Assembly (NCBI GenBank): GCA_021779005.1
Contig: JAJYBN010000091.1
Span: forward strand, 1 to 5,347
Direction: 5' to 3'
DNA: 5,347 nt
Source: Pseudomonadota bacterium
GTDB taxonomy: Bacteria > Pseudomonadota > Gammaproteobacteria > Natronospirales > REEB76
In this document: in pieces, positions 1-5,102 of the stretch
Layout: the number at the start of each line of letters is the position of its first letter
How positions within the stretch are numbered: the first letter of the stretch is position 1
Notes under the pieces: model-generated
What the model was told of the DNA's origin: nothing
The model's input: only the letters and a program-made list of their open reading frames with translations
Database searches by the model: none
Program-made: the position numbers and the translations under genes

Positions 1-153
1 GAGCGCCATGCCCACCAGCGCCAGGTTGTGGATGATCAAGGGTCCGGCCAACATCAGGGTGGCGCCGGCTTCGGCCCGCAGCCACGGCCAGCGGCGCGTC
101 CATGCAAACGGGGCGCGCGAGCCAGCGCTGGGTTTCGAATCAGGCAACGGCAT
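1..153 (-). CDS. MATE-family efflux transporter, N-terminal fragment (cut by left edge)
   Basis: Reading leftward from an ATG at 153-151, the frame stays open for 51 codons to the window edge, so only the N-terminus is present. After a hydrophilic leader of about 25 residues comes RAEAGATLMLAGPLIIHNLA followed by LVGMAL. This resembles the first transmembrane helix of NorM/DinF-type MATE transporters, which typically open with an ALPL-type helix running into a VGM..D motif. MATE proteins export cationic drugs and dyes across the inner membrane using a Na+ or H+ gradient. No clear Shine-Dalgarno precedes the ATG (upstream bases read TTCAATAAAATA on this strand), so the exact start is uncertain. 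The gene is divergent from the thiolase. Family assignment rests on about 25 informative residues and is therefore moderate. Confidence 0.6.
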   Translation of the reverse strand, partial: MPLPDSKPSAGSRAPFAWTRRWPWLRAEAGATLMLAGPLIIHNLALVGMAL

Positions 154-195
154 TATTTTATTGAAAATTATGACGCACGAGCATCCGCTTGACGG

Positions 196-211
196 CGGGT
201 GGATAATATCA
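196..211 (-). promoter_or_regulatory. candidate extended -10 promoter for the leftward MATE gene
   Basis: On the minus strand, bases 211-203 read TGATATTAT, an extended -10 element (TG-n-TATTAT, 5 of 6 to TATAAT). It would start transcription near 196 and give a leader of about 43 nt before the ATG at 153. No good -35 was seen, which is compatible with extended -10 promoters. The plus strand over the same bases reads GATAAT (202-207), so the element could also serve the thiolase gene. Motif match only. Confidence 0.35.
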
Positions 212-277
212 GGAGCCTCGTAACCGCGTCGCCGTGGCACTTTGATTCTGCTTTAAATTCCGCCGCTGCGTATCAAC

Positions 278-283
278 AGGAGA
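278..283 (+). promoter_or_regulatory. ribosome binding site that sets the thiolase start
   Basis: AGGAGA lies 5 nt before ATG 289 and 8 nt before ATG 292. It argues against the upstream in-frame ATG at 199, which has no such site. Confidence 0.75.
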
Positions 284-288
284 ATTCC

Positions 289-1581
289 ATGATGAAACTG
301 CCCCGTCCCATCGCCGTCCTCGGCGGCGTGCGCATCCCATTCTGCCGCAATAACTCCAATTACATGCGCCTCGGCAACCTGGAGATGCTGAGCGCCACCA
401 TCAAGGGACTGGTGGACAAATACAATCTCAAGGGCGAGATTCTGGGAGATGTGGCCGCCGGTGCGGTGATGAAACACTCGCGTGACTGGAGCATGACCCG
501 TGAAGCGGTGCTGTCCAGCGGCCTGCATGCGCATACACCCGGGCATAATCTGGACCGGGCTTGCGGCACCTCACTGTCCACCGCCATCGAACTGGGGACC
601 CGCATCGCCGTGGGCGAGCTGGACTCCGCCATCGCCGCCGGCGTGGATTCCGCCAGCGACGTGCCCATCGTCTTCGGCCGGCACTTCCAGCAGATTCTGC
701 TGGACCTGAACCGTGCGCGCAGTTTCGGGCGACGCCTCAAGGCTATCGCGCGCTGGCGGCCGAGTGATTTAATGCCGCATTTTCCCTCGGTCAACGAAGC
801 GCGCACCGGTCTGTCCATGGGCCAGAGCTGCGAACTCATGGCCAAGGAATGGAAGCTCACCCAGAAAGAACAGGACGAGCTCGCCTATGCCAGCCACATG
901 CGAGCCACAGCCGCCTGGAACGAAGGCTTCTACTCGGATCTGGTGGTGCCCTTCAACGGCGCTGACCATGACAACACCGTGCGTCCCGATACCACCCTGG
1001 AGAAACTCGCCAAATTGAAACCGGTGTTCGACAAATCCGGCAGCGGCACGCTGACTGCCGGCAACTCCACGCCGCTGACCGACGGCGCCTCGGCGGTATT
1101 GCTGGCCAGCGATGAATGGGCCAAGGCCCATGGCATCCCGGTGCAGGCCTATCTGACGCATTTCGCGGTGGCGGCGGTGGATTTTTCATCTGTCAGTGGC
1201 ATCTACCGCGAAGGTCTGCTGATGGCGCCCACCTATGCGGTCCCCAAGATGCTGGACGCGGCTGGTCTCAAACTGCAGGATTTCGATTACTACGAGATCC
1301 ACGAGGCCTTTGCTGCGCAGGTGCTGTGCACACTCAAAGCCTGGGAATCAGCTGACTATTGCAAGACCCGGTTGGGGCGCCAGTCGCCGCTGGGCTCCAT
1401 CGACCGCAACAAGTTGAATGTGAAAGGCGGCAGCGTGGCGCTCGGACATCCCTTCGGCGCCACCGGCGGACGCATCGTCGCAGGGCTGGCTAAATTATTG
1501 GCGCAAAGAAGCAAGGGCCGCGGCCTGATTTCTATCTGTACCGGCGGCGGTATGGGTGTGACCGCGATCCTGGAACGCTGA
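289..1581 (+). CDS. fadI: acetyl-CoA C-acyltransferase (thiolase), FadI type
   Basis: Complete thiolase of 430 residues, close to the roughly 436 of E. coli FadI. It cleaves 3-ketoacyl-CoA with CoA to acetyl-CoA and a shortened acyl-CoA, the last step of beta-oxidation, in the cytoplasm; it may run in the condensing direction. All active-site motifs are visible: nucleophile Cys92 in LDRACGTS, His338 in EIHEAFAAQ, His387 in ALGHPFGATGG, and acid/base Cys417 in ICTGGGMG. The HEAFA form (rather than NEAFA) and the DLMPHFP...ARTGLSMGQ stretch around residues 160-179 match the FadI/trifunctional-beta branch. The frame extends up to an ATG at 199, but AGGAGA at 278-283 places the start at ATG 289, or at the adjacent ATG 292; upstream codons encode non-conserved sequence. 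No partner hydratase/dehydrogenase (FadJ/FadB) lies in the window. The alternative is a generic acetyl-CoA acetyltransferase. Confidence 0.9.
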   Translation: MMKLPRPIAVLGGVRIPFCRNNSNYMRLGNLEMLSATIKGLVDKYNLKGEILGDVAAGAVMKHSRDWSMTREAVLSSGLHAHTPGHNLDRACGTSLSTAIELGTRIAVGELDSAIAAGVDSASDVPIVFGRHFQQILLDLNRARSFGRRLKAIARWRPSDLMPHFPSVNEARTGLSMGQSCELMAKEWKLTQKEQDELAYASHMRATAAWNEGFYSDLVVPFNGADHDNTVRPDTTLEKLAKLKPVFDKSGSGTLTAGNSTPLTDGASAVLLASDEWAKAHGIPVQAYLTHFAVAAVDFSSVSGIYREGLLMAPTYAVPKMLDAAGLKLQDFDYYEIHEAFAAQVLCTLKAWESADYCKTRLGRQSPLGSIDRNKLNVKGGSVALGHPFGATGGRIVAGLAKLLAQRSKGRGLISICTGGGMGVTAILER

Positions 1582-1596
1582 TCGAGTTGTCGCTGT

Positions 1597-1629
1597 GAAA
1601 AATAACCGCTGCCGTCTATTCAGCAGTGG
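1597..1629 (-). terminator. candidate intrinsic terminator of mscL
   Basis: On the minus strand, just after the mscL stop, CCACTGC (1629-1623) can pair with GCAGCGG (1612-1606) across a 10-nt loop, with one A-C mismatch in seven positions. A T-rich tract follows at once (TTATTTTTC, 1605-1597). That order of hairpin then U-tract fits a rho-independent terminator for the leftward transcript. On the plus strand the same hairpin forms with a G-U pair but has no U-tract, so it would not obviously stop the thiolase transcript. Confidence 0.45.
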
Positions 1630-1650
1630 ATTGAGTGCCAGTGACTCATC

Positions 1651-2109
1651 TCAGAGGTTGGAGGTACAGTTAGGGCAACGCTTGGCGTTGATGTTGATGG
1701 TCGAACAGCACTGTGGACATTCCTTGGTCACGGGTGCCGAGACTACTGGCTTCTCCAGGGTGTGCTGCAATCGGGCCATGAAGCGGATCAACATGAACAC
1801 CGCGATGGCGATAATGACGAAACTGATGAGCGTATTGATGAACAGGCCATAGTTGAGTGTCACGGCGCCGGCCGCATGTGCCTGGGCGATGGTCTCATAG
1901 GGTGGCGCCCCCTTGGTGCCGTCCCTGAGCACCACGAACAGGTTGGAAAAATCCACGTTGCCGAGCGCCAGCCCGATAGGCGGCATGATCACGTCGTCCA
2001 CCAGCGATTTGACTATGGTGCCGAAGGCTGCACCGATGATAATACCGACGGCCATGTCCACTACGTTGCCGCGAATGACAAATGCCTGGAAATCTTTCAC
2101 GACTGACAT
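1651..2109 (-). CDS. mscL: large-conductance mechanosensitive channel MscL with C-terminal zinc-ribbon-like tail
   Basis: 152-residue inner-membrane channel that opens under membrane tension to release solutes during hypo-osmotic shock; the family works as a homopentamer. The N-terminal amphipathic segment (MSVVKDFQAF) and pore helix TM1 with RGNVVDMAVGIIIGAAFG (residues 13-30) are nearly identical to E. coli MscL, followed by the DDVIMPPIG turn (38-46). A periplasmic loop (about 50-85) and TM2 (about 88-111, ending in RFMARLQ) follow. The usual C-terminal helical bundle is replaced by a proline-rich linker and a four-cysteine tail, CPQC at 131-134 and CPNC at 145-148, with one extra Cys135; this looks like a small zinc ribbon. 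The start at 2109 is set by AAGGAG at 2121-2116 (minus strand); the longer frame reaching 2253 adds unrelated sequence. Divergent from hemH and convergent with the thiolase. Confidence 0.95.
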   Translation of the reverse strand: MSVVKDFQAFVIRGNVVDMAVGIIIGAAFGTIVKSLVDDVIMPPIGLALGNVDFSNLFVVLRDGTKGAPPYETIAQAHAAGAVTLNYGLFINTLISFVIIAIAVFMLIRFMARLQHTLEKPVVSAPVTKECPQCCSTININAKRCPNCTSNL

Positions 2110-2115
2110 AGATTG

Positions 2116-2121
2116 CTCCTT
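2116..2121 (-). promoter_or_regulatory. ribosome binding site of mscL
   Basis: AAGGAG on the minus strand, 6 nt before ATG 2109. It rules out the longer upstream frame as the natural start. Confidence 0.75.
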
Positions 2122-2237
2122 GTTTGTTTGGTAAAACGGCCCGTCAATATGTTGTGTGTGTCTCTGGGTTTTCAGCCCAAAGTTAAATATACCGTGGGAT
2201 GCGCAAATTGAGCTATGACATATAAATAGACAAACAT

Positions 2238-2250
2238 AGCACACAGTGCT
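2238..2250. repeat. short perfect inverted repeat in the mscL-hemH intergenic region
   Basis: AGCAC, three bases ACA, then GTGCT: a 5-bp perfect inverted repeat immediately upstream of the putative hemH -10. It could be an operator half-site pair, but repeats this short are common by chance. Confidence 0.3.
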
Positions 2251-2252
2251 CA

Positions 2253-2261
2253 TGCCATAAT
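2253..2261 (+). promoter_or_regulatory. candidate extended -10 promoter for hemH
   Basis: TGCCATAAT matches the extended -10 pattern TG-n-TATAAT with one mismatch. Transcription would begin near 2268, leaving a leader of only about 22 nt. No good -35 is present at the expected spacing. A perfect inverted repeat (2238-2250) sits just upstream, where a repressor or activator could act. Motif match only. Confidence 0.35.
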
Positions 2262-2290
2262 CATCAACACTTTAAACTAGTTTTGTACCG

Positions 2291-3262
2291 ATGCCTGTTA
2301 CCAATAAACCATCAGGCGATCCACGCACGAATACCGGTGTGCTGGTGACCAACCTGGGCACACCCGATGCCCCCACGCCAGCGGCACTACGGCGCTACCT
2401 CGCCGAATTCCTTGCGGACCCCGACGTGGTCACCCTGCCACGCTTCATATGGTTACCGCTGCTGTACGGTCTGATCTTGCCGTTCCGGCCGAAGCGCTCC
2501 GCCGTAGCCTATGCGCGTATCTGGACGCCCGCAGGTTCACCATTGCTGATCCAGAGCCGCTCGATCGCAAGCGCATTGAGCAGGGAATTGGATGCGCGTG
2601 TTGGCAGAAAGGTACCACTGGCTCTCGGCATGCGTTACGGCAATCCTTCGCTGGCTGAAGCGCTGATCGAACTGGCGGCCGAAGGCGTAACCCACATCGT
2701 GGTGTTGCCGCTATATCCCCAGTACGCACGTGCCACCGTGGGCTCCACAGTGGACAGGCTCAAGCAACTCAGCAACTCAACGCTGATCTGTATCGAGGGT
2801 TATTGCAGTCATCCGCACTATATCAATGCCCTGGCCTCGAATGTGCGCGACTACTGGGAGAAACATGGCCGCGGGCAGAGGCTGCTGATTTCCTTCCATG
2901 GCATCCCCAAGCAGGTGGCACTCAAGGGCGATCCTTACGCGGATCAATGCGCGGAGACCGCCCGACTGCTGGCGGCGCAACTTAAACTGCGTGATAGCGA
3001 GTGGCAACTGACTTTCCAGTCGCGCTTCGGCAAAGCGGAATGGCTGAAGCCTTATACGGATATAAAGTTGCAGGAACTGGCCGCAGCCGGTGTGAAGACT
3101 GTGGATGTGATCTGCCCGGGCTTTGCGGCCGACTGCCTGCGCTATGCAGACACTTATCTAGAAGCGGGTGGCCAGGAACTGCATTACATCCCGGCGCTCA
3201 ATGACCGTCCTGACCATATCCGGGCTCTCGCCGAGCTGGTGATGGCACGCTTCGCGGATTGA
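2291..3262 (+). CDS. hemH: ferrochelatase (protoheme ferro-lyase) lacking the catalytic-Glu segment
   Basis: 323-residue HemH homologue; the family inserts Fe2+ into protoporphyrin IX, the last step of heme b synthesis. Family landmarks run in order: TGVLVTNLGTPDAPTP near the N-terminus (15-30), the AGSPLL motif (81-86), ALGMRYGNPS (111-120), VVLPLYPQYARATVGST (137-153), the signature LLISFHGIP with metal-site His203, TFQSRFGKAEWLKPYTD (241-257), and CPGFAADCL (275-283). The segment that should follow, ETLEEI plus two residues with the catalytic Glu, is missing: DCL runs directly into RYADTYLEAGG and then the normal HYIPALND ending. By comparison with the E. coli protein from memory, exactly 8 residues are gone, in frame. 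The region before YINAL (about 155-176) is also about 5 residues shorter. The start at 2291 is the only ATG after an in-frame stop at 2273, but it lacks a Shine-Dalgarno. Homology is certain; activity is doubtful. Confidence 0.9.
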   Translation: MPVTNKPSGDPRTNTGVLVTNLGTPDAPTPAALRRYLAEFLADPDVVTLPRFIWLPLLYGLILPFRPKRSAVAYARIWTPAGSPLLIQSRSIASALSRELDARVGRKVPLALGMRYGNPSLAEALIELAAEGVTHIVVLPLYPQYARATVGSTVDRLKQLSNSTLICIEGYCSHPHYINALASNVRDYWEKHGRGQRLLISFHGIPKQVALKGDPYADQCAETARLLAAQLKLRDSEWQLTFQSRFGKAEWLKPYTDIKLQELAAAGVKTVDVICPGFAADCLRYADTYLEAGGQELHYIPALNDRPDHIRALAELVMARFAD

Positions 3263-3271
3263 TGCCCCAGC

Positions 3272-3979
3272 ATGCTCGGCAACTTCCTGGAAATCAGCAT
3301 CCAGACTCCGGATATCCTGGCTTCCCTGGATTTTTACACGCGCCTGGGGTTCGAACGGGCTCCGGTGAATGATGTCTGGAGCCACCCGTATGCAGTGCTG
3401 ACCGACGGGCATGTATATCTGGGCCTGCACCAGTACGTGTTTCCTTCTCCGTCGCTGACTTTCGTGCAACCGGACCTGCGCCGCCAGTTACCGGATTTCG
3501 AAGCGCTCGGTATCCAGTTCGAATTCTGCAAGCTGGGCGACGATCAGTTCAACGAGGCGGGCTTCTATGATCCTGACCGGCAGATGGTGACGTTGCTGGA
3601 AGCACGCTCGTGTTCACCATTGAATTCGCGCATCACAGGTTGCCTGTGTGGTTATTTTGACGAATATCGTGTGAACGTACGTGACTCGCAAGCCAGCTGC
3701 CGATTCTGGGAAAAACTGGGTCTTATTAATACCGGGCTGGATGCGACGCCGACACAGACCGTGAGGCTCGCCACCGGCGGCCTGAATCTCGGGTTGCAGG
3801 AATCTACCGCTCCCAGCCAGCCGCAGATTACATTCACACATGCACAGCCGGAAGATCTGGCCGAGCGCCTGCTGCAACGCAATATTATGGTCGCGCCAGC
3901 GGTGTCACCTCGGGCAGTCGGGATATCCTTGGCTGCCCCGGAAGGCACGCAGCTGCTGATCGTTGGCAACGATTCCTGA
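3272..3979 (+). CDS. VOC (glyoxalase/bleomycin-resistance fold) protein with two modules
   Basis: 235-residue protein made of two vicinal-oxygen-chelate-type halves. Module 1 (about 3-112) begins FLEISIQTPDILASLDFYTRLGFE, the classic strand-helix opening with LxFYxxLGF, and ends in DPDRQMVTLLEA. Module 2 (about 126-232) repeats the pattern as YRVNVRDSQASCRFWEKLGL and ends in APEGTQLLIV. Candidate metal ligands in module 1 are Glu7, His53 and Glu110; module 2 lacks obvious His/Glu at these points and may be structural. VOC proteins include glyoxalase I, ring-cleaving dioxygenases and drug-binding proteins; the substrate here cannot be told. The start lies 9 bp after the hemH stop with no separate promoter or good ribosome site, so it is probably cotranscribed and translationally coupled with hemH. 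Confidence 0.8.
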   Translation: MLGNFLEISIQTPDILASLDFYTRLGFERAPVNDVWSHPYAVLTDGHVYLGLHQYVFPSPSLTFVQPDLRRQLPDFEALGIQFEFCKLGDDQFNEAGFYDPDRQMVTLLEARSCSPLNSRITGCLCGYFDEYRVNVRDSQASCRFWEKLGLINTGLDATPTQTVRLATGGLNLGLQESTAPSQPQITFTHAQPEDLAERLLQRNIMVAPAVSPRAVGISLAAPEGTQLLIVGNDS

Positions 3980-3992
3980 GGTCGACGCTCCG

Positions 3993-4014
3993 TGCTAGAG
4001 TGCGGGGCGCACTC
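3993..4014 (+). promoter_or_regulatory. extended -10 promoter overlapping a perfect 7-bp inverted repeat
   Basis: TGCTAGAGT (3993-4001) fits an extended -10 (TG-n-TAGAGT) about 28 nt before the next gene. It overlaps GAGTGCG-GGG-CGCACTC (3998-4014), a perfect 7-bp inverted repeat with a 3-nt spacer. No T-tract follows on either strand, so it is not a standard terminator; its overlap with the -10 and expected start site suggests an operator. The palindrome is seen directly; the promoter and operator roles are inferred. Confidence 0.4.
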
Positions 4015-4028
4015 AAAGTGAGAAGAAT

Positions 4029-4607
4029 ATGCATCCATCCATCGCCAATATCGGCAGCACCCTTCTGATCGCAGCGCTGGTGCTGTTCGTCCTGTATCGC
4101 CGTTTCCGGCGCAACTTCGGCCGTCAGCCACTGCGTCAGAACCGCATGATCATCCGCATGCTCATATTGGGCGTCTTCTGTCTGGTGTTGCTGCTGTCAC
4201 CCTTTGGTTCATTCAAAGGTTATATGGCGGCGCTGCTGGGTGCGTTCTTAGGTCTGGTGTTGGCGTTATATGCCATCGCTCACACATACTTTGAAGTCAC
4301 CCCGGAAGGCAGGTTCTACACGCCCAATGTATATATTGGCATGACGGTGACCGCGCTGTTCATCGGCCGGATTATCTATCGGTTCATCGTCGTATATCCG
4401 GTGTTGCACGGCGCCGTACAGCAAGCGCACCAAAATCCGCAATTACAAGAGAACCCGTTTGCCAGTTACCAGCACAGTCCGCTGACATTGGGCCTCTATT
4501 TCCTGCTGGCGGGCTATTACATCTGTTACTACGGCGGCGTCATCATCAAGAGCCGTTCAGTAACTACGCACGATGACAAAGCTGTGCGGTCGAAGCCTAT
4601 CACCTGA
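4029..4607 (+). CDS. five-helix membrane protein, DUF1453/CcdC-like
   Basis: 192-residue integral inner-membrane protein. Hydrophobic segments lie at about 9-23, 40-58, 64-86, 102-124 and 151-173. After TM1 comes a basic loop (YRRFRRNFGRQPLRQNRM, 23-40), which by the positive-inside rule should be cytoplasmic. The conserved-looking loop THTYFEV-like segment (AHTYFEVTPEGRFYTPNVYIG, split here at 84-98 and 99-104) and the IGRIIYRF stretch in TM4 recall the DUF1453/CcdC-related family as I remember it; this is recognition by eye, not a search. The tail is hydrophilic. The start ATG has only a weak purine-rich site (AGAAG at 4021-4025), but the frame and hydrophobic profile support it. Function unknown. 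Confidence 0.75.
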   Translation: MHPSIANIGSTLLIAALVLFVLYRRFRRNFGRQPLRQNRMIIRMLILGVFCLVLLLSPFGSFKGYMAALLGAFLGLVLALYAIAHTYFEVTPEGRFYTPNVYIGMTVTALFIGRIIYRFIVVYPVLHGAVQQAHQNPQLQENPFASYQHSPLTLGLYFLLAGYYICYYGGVIIKSRSVTTHDDKAVRSKPIT

Positions 4608-4677
4608 TTTTCACACGCATGCGCATGTATACGGGCATCGCTGCTACACATGAACCGCATGTCAGTAGGAGAAACCT

Positions 4678-5091
4678 ATGCTCAGTCAGATTAATTATCT
4701 TGCGGTGGTGATCGCCGGCGTCGGTGGTTTCATCGTGGGCGCCGTGTGGTATCTGCCGTTCACCTTCGGTCCTCTATGGCTCAGGTCAAACCCGCATCTG
4801 TTGCAGGATATGGAGTCCGGTGGCCGCTGGCAGCGCTACCTGGTGGCGCTGGCCTGCAGCATCCTGCAGGCATTCGTATTGGCACTCAGCCTGTTGTATG
4901 TGGGACGCAACGCAGGCCTGGGTACGGCACTGGTCGCCGCAGTACTGCTATGGCTGGGATTCACAGCCGCGCCTTCGCTGGTGGACACGCTGATCTCACG
5001 GCGCAAGGTCGCGGCCTGGATGCTGGATACCGGCCATCGCCTGCTCGCTATCCTGGTGATGGCGTTCCTGCTGACAGCCTGGCCTTTATAA
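4678..5091 (+). CDS. DUF1761-type four-helix membrane protein
   Basis: 137-residue integral membrane protein with helices at about 6-28, 53-75, 80-102 and 113-135. The opening INYLAVVIAGVGGFIVGAVW followed by YLPFTFGPLW is characteristic of DUF1761 proteins, which begin INxxAV...GxxxGxxWYSPxxFG. The central RWQRYLVALACSILQAFVLA helix and the ending also fit. AGGAGA (4667-4672) lies 5 nt before the ATG, a strong start. It follows the previous membrane-protein gene by 70 bp in the same direction, so joint transcription is possible. Function unknown. Its TAA stop lies 2 bp from the stop of the convergent GGDEF gene. Confidence 0.85.
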   Translation: MLSQINYLAVVIAGVGGFIVGAVWYLPFTFGPLWLRSNPHLLQDMESGGRWQRYLVALACSILQAFVLALSLLYVGRNAGLGTALVAAVLLWLGFTAAPSLVDTLISRRKVAAWMLDTGHRLLAILVMAFLLTAWPL

Positions 5092-5102
5092 CATCAGTTA
5101 TA
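5087..5102. repeat. inverted repeat spanning two convergent stop codons
   Basis: TATAAC, loop ATCA, GTTATA: a perfect 6-bp inverted repeat covering the TAA of the rightward gene and the TGA (in the loop, minus strand) of the leftward GGDEF gene. It is AT-rich and has no adjoining T-tract, so as a terminator it would be weak. No other space exists between the genes for a dedicated terminator. Confidence 0.35.

Noticed and set aside
189..209. TTGACG followed by TAATAT as a standard promoter for the thiolase
   Set aside because: The spacing is only 9 bp, too short for a sigma-70 promoter.
199..288. 30-codon N-terminal extension of the thiolase from ATG 199
   Set aside because: There is no ribosome site at 199 and a good AGGAGA before 289; the extra residues do not resemble a thiolase N-terminus or a signal peptide.
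360..860. Long minus-strand open frame inside the thiolase gene, and similar opposite-frame stretches elsewhere
   Set aside because: They lie within well-supported genes, have low-complexity Arg/Ser/Pro-rich translations typical of GC-rich shadow frames, and match no family I recognise.
1632..1648. TGAGT-GCCAGTG-ACTCA hairpin between the convergent thiolase and mscL genes
   Set aside because: Only a 5-bp stem with a 7-nt loop and no T-tract on either strand; the neighbouring 1597-1629 hairpin is a better terminator candidate.
2162..2180. Possible stem TGGG...CCCA in the mscL leader
   Set aside because: Four pairs with an A-rich loop; too weak to claim a leader RNA structure.
2110..2253. 48-residue N-terminal extension of MscL
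   Set aside because: AAGGAG precedes ATG 2109, and the protein from there matches MscL from its first residue; the extension is translated intergenic sequence.
2255..2275. Fur-box-like ATAATCATCA before hemH
   Set aside because: Only a partial half-site matches; the rest does not follow the GATAATGATAATCATTATC pattern.
4617..4632. GCATGCGCATG alternating purine-pyrimidine palindromes between the two membrane-protein genes
   Set aside because: Short, overlapping self-complementary words without a clear promoter or terminator context; likely chance.
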